Assembly: GCA_021234155.1 (NCBI GenBank)
Contig: JAJEKV010000006.1
Span: forward strand, 5,369,727-5,433,726
Source: Isoetes taiwanensis
Taxonomy: Eukaryota; Streptophyta; Lycopodiopsida; Isoetales; Isoetaceae
Direction: 5' to 3'
DNA: 64,000 nt
In this document: positions 56,192 through 64,000 of the stretch, one piece after another
How the letters are laid out: each line of letters begins with the position of its first letter
How positions within the stretch are numbered: the first letter of the stretch is position 1
Notes under the pieces: model-generated
Database searches by the model: none
The model's input: the letters and a program-made list of their open reading frames with translations, nothing else
Told to the model about the DNA's origin: nothing
Translations under genes and position numbers: made by a program

Positions 56192-57274
56192 TGTGACGTT
56201 CCAGGTATTTATACGGTATACGTATACACACCAGGACACGTCACCAAGACACATTGGGCCTAAGGGTCCAAGTGAGGGTCGACCATAATGGTTTTATTTG
56301 GTTATGCTAATAAATCCATTATGGATAATTATAAATTATAATGGACTAATTCACATAATTAAGCCATTATGGCCTAATTAGTTAATTATAAAAATAAGGG
56401 AGCGCCACCTGGGCCAAATCGATTGGTGAATCGGGGGTGGGGTCTTGCCTAGCGTGGCTACAGGACTCCTACAGTGTGCTAGGCTTATAGCCGGTCACCA
56501 TGTGTGGGCTGGGTATGGGTCTGACACTCTCTGGGCCGGAGGGCGTGAGTCATATGTGACCGTCCTGGGCTCGAACGGGTTGGTGAGCTGACCTTTAGAT
56601 TTAGGAGAGTAAGTCGGGTACGGATGCGGGGGTCACTGAGGGCGCACGTGTTCTCTAGCACACCCAGGGATCCGTCATACTCGGGAAGAAGACGCCTCTC
56701 CGACCTGCCTCATCAGACCGGGGAGATGTAACCCGGAGTAGTCCCGAAGGGTGATTCCTTGGGATTGCATCTCCGGAGGGCTACAAGCACGTCATAGCAT
56801 GATTCAGCCTATCTGCAAAGTGTGCACAGGAGGGGCGGATGGAGTGGACAACCCTAGCCATTGTCTTATGCAAACCAACGCCATGTTATACTTCCGTCTG
56901 TTGATATCTTGAGACCCTGGCCGTCAGTTGATCCCTTGGAGTCTGAGCCCGGGGTAGCGCCCTGTTATTGTGTTATTTCATGTTGTTATGAATGGATTAT
57001 CTTTGCCATGATGATGAGGATGGACCACCCTTCGTGGTGGTAAATTATTTTGCATTATGATTGTATGCTAACGTATATGTATGCTTCTGCTGTATAGGAT
57101 TCCCCATAGAGGACGTGGGGCGAATGACACCTCCGTGATCCTCGCCGGGATACTTGGCCATCCCAAGTAGTCCGAGTACGACGGAGGGCCTTGCCATGGT
57201 GATTTAGTTGCCATGGGAGGGGAAGTCCCGTATCTATACGATGGGAGCATCGTATGGATTCTGGGAGCGTCACA
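56192..57274 (+). repeat. 3' LTR of the chromovirus, 1,083 bp
   Basis: TGTGACG...GTCACA followed by TSD TATAG. It lacks the 467 bp present in the 5' LTR at 39254-39720; the junction lies at 'aaatcgattgg|tgaatcggg' (about 56427), with a TGG microhomology. Other differences from the 5' LTR are single bases and short indels. Confidence 0.95.
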
Positions 57275-57279
57275 TATAG

Positions 57280-57990
57280 CTGACCATATGTGGTAGAGAT
57301 CGCCACAGAGCAAAAAACAATGCTCGATTGTTTTGGGTGCAAGTTTATAGATTGGACAAAGAGGACTGACAATTGGCTTGAAGGAGTAGACTCGAACATT
57401 AATCCTCACTACCCTATGCACAACTTTCCATAGAAGAACTGAATGTTCTGGTATAATATTCTTGTCCCACAATTTGGACCAGACAAATGCATGCTTTGTT
57501 TCTAGAATTCTTAGATGCCAGTGCGCCGGTGAGGGCAGAGGTGATTGCATGGAGAGCTGCCTATAGCAAGTTCGAACCAAATCCTTTCCCCATGAAATAT
57601 TCGCAACAAAATGCTACACATAGTCATTGTCAAGGTTGGGTCGCGGGGGGTATTATCTGCCACAACTTCCCATATGGAGTAATCCAGTGAAGTAAGGCTG
57701 AAGGTGTCTTTAAACTCTTTGCAAGAACAAAGACATCCATTAGAATACCAATCCTAGAGTTTGGAGATACCCATAGATAACCATCTACACTGAGTCTTGG
57801 GATGCATGGTCGAAACCAATGGAGGCGAGTCACATAACAACACCCAAAGGAAAAGAGAGGAGGTATATAACCTATTTAAAGGAAGCAACGGGGTCAACGA
57901 GCTGACATGGAATGTAATAAAATAATGGATTGTCTTCCTATAAGCTTCCAATTTTTCTGTTTGGTATTTGTGGTCCATATCTCAGGCATG
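57280..57990 (-). pseudogene. LINE reverse-transcriptase remnant with zf-RVT domain
   Basis: Read on the minus strand: LHWITPYGKLWQIIPPATQP (57700-57630), then after several stops FVWSKLWDKNIIPEHSVLLW (57495-57430), and in the zinc-binding part SPLCPIYKLAPKTIEHCFLL and CGDLYHIWSAI (57355-57280). C-x-x-[C/Y]...H-C-x-x-x-C with W-S-A matches the zf-RVT motif at the end of plant LINE ORF2. The chromovirus inserted directly after IWSA; the ORF resumes at 39016 on the minus strand (to 38886). Multiple stops indicate a dead copy. Confidence 0.75.
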
Positions 57991-60110
57991 GTTTTGCCTA
58001 GATTTCATGGTTGTGTGTAGCTGAAACAGTATATGGAGGGTATTTTTTGAACGAATTTGAGCTGCTTGCTGGCGGACGATGGATTTGGTGGTTCTCAGTT
58101 GAGTTGGATTTCTGATTGCATGGTTTGAAAATAGAAGGAGAATGTTCTGGAGATCGGATGGATAGGTCATGGAGGTATGCCAGTGTTGTCGGTTGCTGGG
58201 TGTATGCTTGAAGCGACTAGCAGGCGTGTCATGGGGGATGATGGTGAGTCTTGCCTCTGATTTTATTTTCAGAGTAGTAACTGCAGCTTTGGCTATTCAA
58301 TTGTGCATGTGATTTCTGTTCTGGAAGAACGAGATTGATGCCCAGGAACTCGGTAGGGTTTGTATCTTTGTTGTTCTTGTGATCTTTTGTGTTACTGAAC
58401 CCGGATAGTGAGACATATTTTTTGCCCAAGCATCATCATCTGGGATGGTTTTTTTTGGGACGTGCAAAGCAGGGAAGGCATTGTGAATTGGTGATCATCA
58501 TCGGAAGGGTCTTTGGGCCTCTATTCCTTTTTTTAGCATCTTGTTTGGAATCCCGATCATGGAAGATATTTTCTGATACCCACAAAACAGGAAAGGAATT
58601 GTGAATTGAAACGTAAAATTTGGGTGGGGCATTTTCTGCCCCATCCGCCTATCCCTATGTGCCACGTGGCACACATTCTTTCCAAGAATCATTGATTCTT
58701 ACAGGCCATTTTCCAAGAATCAGTGATTCTTCTTGGTCATCTTGGAAATATTTTTTAGCGAAATCTTGGAGGTTACAATCAAATCAAATGAAATATTACA
58801 ATGAAATCAAATATTACACAATTCATTCCCACATCCTTTGCATTCAAATCTGAGTCTGTTCAGATACATTGGAACAGACTAAAACATTACATTGAGCCTG
58901 TTCTGAGAGCAGAAATAGACTATATAACTCAACTGAAAACCAACTGAAAAATCAAAGGCTGCAAAACTCAAGATCTACTGGCAATGTTTACAGATCGTCT
59001 GTTTTGGTTATGAGTTTTTGGGCGTTCGTTACAAATATAGCCAGGCTATATAGCTCTGCAGCATGATAAATTTTCAAAGGAACATGAGAACGAATGCAGA
59101 ACACGGATTAAGGGGCTTCTGGTCTTCCTAATATGTAACATAACATCAAGCATATGAAGCTCTAAAATGCTTTTTGGCACGCCCACCTAGCTTGCATTCC
59201 TTAATGAAGCATATGGCTTCAATATTGTATAATATTGAAAGCCATGTCTATATAAAATATTTTTTGCCTTCTCCAACTATGGACGTTCCTATTTAAGTCA
59301 ATCTTTAAACGTTTCAAGTTCAAAAAAAATTCCCAATAGCAATTGGGCATCTCCATTTGCAATCTCCATAATCTACATTAATGTATAACTAGAAATGTGG
59401 TGTTTTTGTCAATTTATTGAAGTAGATCTTAATCATGCTATAGGATATGTGTTGATTGCATGCATTGCAGTGGAAAAAACACTCGTTTCAACATTAACAT
59501 TGGATATCTTTAACACCCGATAATTTTTGAGCCGAATATTTAGGTTGGCCTTTGCACCAAGTCGAACAAAAGAATTGCTCTCGGCGCGCGATAAATTTCT
59601 TGTTATGTGGAAGGCTAACAAGGAGCCGATTCCTGGCCTGGGAGGGGAGCAGGCTACCTGCAGCAGCTAGGAGCGCGAAAAAAATTTGGTTTGAAGCTTC
59701 AGCGATGGTGTATTCTGGCAAAACTCGGATTCAAGCTTAGCCATGGTGCATTTTTAGACTCAAGCTCAGTGATGCTTCAGCAATGGTTCATTTCCGGTGA
59801 AATTTTTAAGCTCGCCATGGCACAAAGCTTCCGCAGTTCCAGCTTCTTATGCCCGCCATAGCCACAGCAGGGTTCAGAAATCCAGCGACCATGGCAACAA
59901 CAGGGGTTTTCAGAAATCCAGCAAAGCCTTAAAGCAGGTAGCCGTAACAGGGGTTTTCAGAAATCCAGCAGAAATCCAGCAAAGCCTTAACGCAGGTAAG
60001 CCGGAACAGGGGTTTTCAGAAATCCAGCAACACAGGTAACTTGCTGTAGCAGGTCTTTCAAGAATGCTCTACCTATTTGCCATTCTTGATTTGAATGATC
60101 GCCACATGGC
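57990..60110. other. Gene-free stretch with short repeats
   Basis: No supported gene. 58675-58735 has 'tttccaagaatca.tgattctt' twice. 59875-60045 repeats the unit 'acaggggttttcagaaatcc' - 'agcaaagccttaa.gcaggta' about three times, in direct orientation. Confidence 0.4.
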
Positions 60111-60191
60111 GACATTCCATTGGATGACAAACAGGAATGGATACCAACTTACCTTGACGTAAAGTTAATTTTGTGGGTTTGGTTCTTCCTC

Positions 60192-60199
60192 AACCCTAG
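60192..60199 (+). promoter_or_regulatory. Telo-box-like element before the cwf21 exon
   Basis: AACCCTAG about 60 bases before the ATG at 60261; this motif is frequent in 5' regions of plant housekeeping genes. Confidence 0.3.
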
Positions 60200-60260
60200 A
60201 GGAGCACGAACATCGCAGCTTGTGTTTTCAGGATTCGGGCTCGATCAAAAGGCGCTAGCA

Positions 60261-60588
60261 ATGTATAATGGCATTGGGCTTCAGACGCCCCGTGGATCCG
60301 GCACCAATGGTCATATACAGACTAATAAGTTCTTTGTTAGGGCCAAAGCAGCTAGAACAGAGCCCAAGGAGTTTGAGAATGGTGAAGGCGCTGGTGGGGT
60401 TCTAAAAAGGCCAATAAAGAGATTTTGGAGCATGATCGAAAGCGACAAATTCAGCTCAAGCTTTTGACTCTGGAAGAAGCACTTGTAGAGCAGGGTTATG
60501 CGGATGATGAGATTACGGAGCAGCTGAGTGTTGCCCGCAAAGCCCTGGAAGAGGCAAATGCCGAAGAAGGGGCTCAGGAATCTATGAA
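60261..60588 (+). pseudogene. cwf21-domain (SRRM2/CWC21-like) splicing factor, first exon, frameshifted
   Basis: ATG opens [32 protein letters not shown], then [10 protein letters not shown]. One base appears missing in CCAATAAAGAG (about 60410-60420; the family has [13 protein letters not shown]). In the next frame the sequence continues [40 protein letters not shown] and reaches a GTAAGT donor at 60589. This covers the complete N-terminal cwf21 exon of plant SRRM2-like spliceosome proteins. No further exon was found downstream. A sequencing error could explain the single missing base; the lack of later exons suggests a truncated duplicate. Confidence 0.8.
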
Positions 60589-60620
60589 GTAAGTAAACTC
60601 TCCTTGTATTTTGTACATTT

Positions 60621-60862
60621 GTTTTGTTGAAAAAATAGCGCTGTTCTTTGCTTCGTTTTCGGATGATGAAACTTTTAAATAATGATGGTAATTGCTTGCA
60701 CATGTCATACAATGGTAAAGGCAAATTGTTCTGCCGAAATTGTTTTGTTGAAAAAATAGCGCTGTTCTTTGCTTCGTTTTCGGATGATGAAACTTTTAAA
60801 TAATGATGGTAATTGCTTGCACATGCCATACAATGGTAAATGCAAATTGTTCTGCCGAAATT
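60621..60862 (+). repeat. Tandem duplication, period 121 bp
   Basis: 'gttttgttgaaaaaatagcg' to 'gcaaattgttctgccgaaatt' occurs at 60621-60741 and 60742-60862, with two single-base differences ('atgtcatac' vs 'atgccatac', 'aaaggc' vs 'aaatgc'). It lies downstream of the cwf21 donor, in what would be its first intron. Confidence 0.85.
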
Positions 60863-61795
60863 GTTTTTTATAATCTATGCTTGTAGTTTCTAAGCCACGC
60901 TGTAGAAATTGAATGCCTTCAGTATTTTAGTTACATGAAACAGAATTATGGAATTATTTTTCGTTGTAGTTGTAAAACATCACTGTAGGTGCAAAAGCTT
61001 TTGTTTTTCTATGTGTAGATTATGACAGTCCATGTATGCCGAAGGACCTTACTGTATATTAATTATGCATGTATGGGTTATTGCAGGCAACTCAACTGGG
61101 GTGAAAGATATCAATAAAGGGTGATGAAGTTTAAAATGCAACGTGTATATTCCTGTAAGTGTTTACTCAAGTCTCTTATTAGCTTGTTTACTCAAGTCCC
61201 GTATTTCCTAGATGTGACTTATGACAATTTCAGTAAGCTGGACTAAGGGCCCGGTTCAGACATGTTAGTGATTGGAGTTACCCTTTTTACTTTGAATAAA
61301 GCGTCCAATTACATTTATGAATGATCTTTAAAAGGATCCTCTATTTCTAGGTTTTTGTGGTTGTGGACTTTCCAGAGGCTGAGTTCGAAGAAGTGTCAAG
61401 ACCCATACAAGTTTTGGCATTTGGTGCACCTGGGCAAGCTCCAATTTTAGCAGGCCCAACATATACATCAACAAACTTTGTAACATTTTCTATCTGCTTA
61501 TCATAATCTTTATTTCAATTGGTGGTATCTTAATGAACCAAAAAATGTACATTGTTCAGATCTGTAGGTTAATCCCATTGATTCCGTCCATTGAGTGCTT
61601 GCATAGGACTATGGTCTTGGGCTAAACTTTGCTACCAAATTTAACAGTTGGAAGGCAAAATAAAATAGAAGTCTTATAATAGATCAGGGCCCGCAGTTTG
61701 TTGCATTTTTCTCTTCCATTAGGCAGGCCGAATTCTGAAGCAGATGATCAGTCTGCTCTGGTTTATCTGCTCATGACTAAAAGGGACAAATTTGG
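60863..61795. other. Gene-free spacer before duplication copy 2
   Basis: No supported gene. GGGCCCGGTTCAGACATG at about 61248-61265 is similar to the terminal sequence of the TAA-flanked element at 245 and may be a MITE end, but no partner was seen. 'ttgtttactcaagtc' is repeated at 61160 and 61185. Confidence 0.35.
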
Positions 61796-62345
61796 GGCCT
61801 GCGCCAATTTGCCAAGAGAAGCATATGGAGAATGGAGTTTGCATTGCTGAATCAAAAAGCATCTTGCTAGTAGTTGGATTGCTTTCCATACAGAAAGATG
61901 CAGTTACTGCACTTTTGAACATTTCTATTCATGACCAAAACAAAGGTCTTATTGTGTTAATAGAGGCCATTGATTCTATTGTCGAGGCCCTTAAGAGTGG
62001 CAGTATGGAGGTAAGGGGGGATGCTGTAGCTATGTTTTTTCTGTCTGTAATAGAAGCCACTGATCTTATTGTCGAGGTATTTAAGAGTGGCAGCATGGAG
62101 GCAAGAGGGAATGTTGTAGCTATGTTTTTCGGTCTGTCTGTAGTTGATGAAATCAAAATTACAATAGGTGCTTTTGGTGCAATTTTAGCATTGGTTAAAC
62201 TTCTTCGTAAAGCCTTAAGGTAGACAAAATGCAGAGTCACTGCCTTATTCAATCTGTCTATTTATTAGGGAAACAAAGTTAGGGCTGTCCATGCAGGAAT
62301 TATTGAGCCATTGATGACCCTGCTTATTGATTCCGCCACAGTATG
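61796..62345 (+). pseudogene. U-box/ARM-repeat (PUB-type) pseudogene, copy 2
   Basis: IAESKSILLVVGLLSIQKDA, VTALLNISIHDQNKGLIVLI, IVEALKSGSMEVRGDAVAMF, VVDEIKITIGAFGAILALVK, followed in another frame by NKVRAVHAGIIEPLMTLL (62275-62330). Same ARM-region fragment as copy 1, including the partial internal repeat, so the decay began before duplication. TTTGGT is deleted from the 'FFGLSV' codons near 62040. No U-box precedes it. Confidence 0.8.
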
Positions 62346-64000
62346 GTGGGCAACTCCCTTGCAATATTTAGCAATATTATTGCCTTAAAAAATACATCAT
62401 TAGTTCCTATTCTTGTTGATTGATCAATTCAATTCAGGCTGCAGCAATTCTTCTTTCCTTCAGTTTAAGTAAAATGGGCATGGTATAAAGTGATACATCC
62501 TACGCCATTAACTTCCGTACTCAAGACTTAATGCTTTTTATATTTGCAGGGTATTAGGCTATTTTGGACGTGCTATTGAAGCTCCACATTATGGTACATT
62601 CTAACTCAAGGAGAACTAAAGAACCAGTGCATGCACACTTATTTTATATTACTTCTATCTATTGTCCGGTCTTTGAGTTTTATTCAAAACAAGGCTCGGG
62701 GAATGGACACAAGCTTTTATTTTTCTTTTAGATAATAGCAGGAGAAGGAGAACAAAGTTTATTCTCATGTTACCTCACACCAAGTACGGTTGAGGATATA
62801 GATTCTATCACAAACTTTTCTTACATATTTCATGTCGTGGGCTCAAAGTTTTGCTTACCACTTAATAATTTGAGATAGTGAAGAAACAAGGCCTATGGCC
62901 ACAATCTAGGAATAAACGTTTTTATTTTAACCATTGTTCTCCGTGAGCAGTTTTTAGATGAATATGCAGGTGCCTTTTTTCTGAAATTTTGAACCTATAT
63001 TAAATCCAAGGATGTAAAGTCAAGACTGCTATAAAACTAGACCACAAGAACTTAGATAGCTTTGACCATAGGTGCAATCCTTTCCATTCATGGTCGCTTT
63101 ATTTCTTGTCGATCGAAATCTGTTAATAATCATCCTAGAACACCTCTTATTGTCTCAAGATTTGGACTTCGTTTTACTGCTTACATTGCCGTAAATTAAT
63201 TGTATAGTAAGGTGTTGGAGTTTATTGTGCATGCATAGTTATTTAGTGAAATTTTGAGATTGCAAATGTCAACAATAGGTGAAGACACTGGATTTTGATC
63301 ATGTCATTACTTGCTTTATAAACTTTGTGAACGAATGCATTATTGTTTTCATTATCTACATTCGAACCAAATTTTTTGCCAGCATGAACTCCTTGCATAT
63401 GGCCTAATTTGCCAAATGGTTTTCATTGATGGAGAGATTGACACAACACAACTTGTGGAATTAAGTAACATTATCCGAGATGTATTACTTTGAAAATAAT
63501 ACATTCAAAGGTTAAGTATTGTGAAAGAAAGCACACTTGAACTTCATGACAACACAAGGAACTAGTGCATAACATTTATAAAATTCAAGCAGCTTCCAAT
63601 CACACATTTTACCCTCCTATGTATTCTTCGATCTCGGCCAAAAATTTATTCGACATTGCTTGATATATGCCCAACGATGTATAACTCCAACAGCTACAAC
63701 AGATTTTAAGTGGAAACGATAAGACACTTCAAATTCCTATAAAGTTCGTCTCCACAATTGCCTTACTGCATGTACCATCGCCAATAATGACTTATACACT
63801 CCCATAAATGATATAAGACACATACAACTCAAAGAATGTCCAAAGAACTTCTAAAACCTAACAAAAAATGCAAAGTAAGAATATAGACCTCGAGCAAACC
63901 TTCATATGTTTCTCTTTCCTTCGCCTACATTTTTTCCATTCCTTTTATTCCATCCGTCTTTTCCCAACCTCAAGCCTGCCGTATTGCTAGTTATTATTTC
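61796..64000 (+). repeat. Segmental duplication, copy 2 (runs off the window)
   Basis: Direct-orientation counterpart of 36065-38766. It lacks the 460-bp SINE-bearing segment and about 50 bp near 63690, and has a few extra bases (e.g. 'aaggagaactaaagaaccag' near 62608). The short frame ending VFIDGEIDTTQLVELSNIIR (63417-63490) is retained in both copies, but I do not recognise it. Confidence 0.85.

Larger units (their letters stand above)
39017..57274 (+). mobile_element. Ty3/gypsy chromovirus, 18.3 kb, with extra ORFs and a nested insertion
   Basis: LTRs start TGTGACG and end GTCACA; TATAG flanks both ends exactly (39012-39016, 57275-57279). A primer-binding site (40570) and polypurine tract (56179-56190) are in place. 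Internal order: about 5 kb of accessory ORFs (41304-45187), gag (45428), CCHC knuckle, protease, reverse transcriptase, RNase H, integrase, then a chromodomain at the C-terminus (55500-55590), which marks it as a chromovirus. Pol carries at least four in-frame stops and two frameshifts, so the copy is dead. Without the nested insert (49253-54871) it would be about 12.6 kb, long for a chromovirus because of the accessory region. Confidence 0.95.

Noticed and set aside
61248-61265. GGGCCCGGTTCAGACATG as a MITE end
   Set aside because: Similar to the 245 terminus, but no matching inverted end or target duplication was found.

Overview
This window is nuclear DNA of a land plant. It carries a complete, intron-rich cytosolic seryl-tRNA synthetase gene (25250-27536). 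It also carries decayed plant families: an AP2/ERF domain, U-box/ARM repeats and a cwf21 exon. The rest is nested mobile DNA of types common in large plant genomes. The dense nesting suggests a repeat-rich genome, perhaps a fern, lycophyte or gymnosperm, but the sequence alone does not fix the lineage.

Layout. 0-5 kb: two copies of an unrecognised ~80-residue ORF around a TAA-flanked inverted-repeat interval. 5-23 kb: a two-level transposon nest. The outer locus has two divergent genes: a minus-strand transposase-like gene (DUF8039-like plus DUF7869-like, 8193 to 5063) and a plus-strand gene combining a ParB/sulfiredoxin-like segment with a DNA N4/N6-methyltransferase-like segment. Nine imperfect palindromes with an ATCGC-N4-GCGAT-type core, several holding two GATC sites, lie around and inside the plus-strand gene. 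That gene is split at one codon by a 9,983-bp element (11235-21217; TIR GGGTAAAAGCAC..., 4-bp target duplication GGCA). The inserted element carries its own Cys-rich transposase pseudogene, an FCP1-like phosphatase pseudogene, a Ulp1-like protease pseudogene and two large CCACCA/GGTGGT arrays. 22.9-23.8 kb: a Ty1/copia gag remnant. 25-27.5 kb: seryl-tRNA synthetase. 28-36 kb: mostly gene-free, with tandem repeats and an AP2/ERF relic.

36-64 kb: a segmental duplication (36065-38766 and 61796-64000, direct) carries U-box/ARM pseudogenes. Between the copies lie a LINE remnant and an 18.3-kb Ty3/gypsy chromovirus (39017-57274) that inserted into the LINE, with a perfect TATAG target duplication. 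The chromovirus is unusual. Ahead of gag-pol it has about 5 kb of extra ORFs. One of these is a histone H3 fold, preceded by an ORF that begins with the H3-tail-like residues MARTK. A PIF1/Helitron helicase fragment lies among them. Its integrase is interrupted by a tandem pair of units that share both termini but not their interiors and show no target duplication, which resembles rolling-circle (Helitron-like) insertion.

How the parts fit: seryl-tRNA synthetase looks like the only intact host gene. Everything else can be ordered by insertion: LINE, then chromovirus, then the tandem pair; and outer ParB/methyltransferase locus, then the 10-kb element. The most interesting candidates for undescribed biology are the ParB-methyltransferase locus with its palindromes and the histone-H3-bearing retrotransposon.
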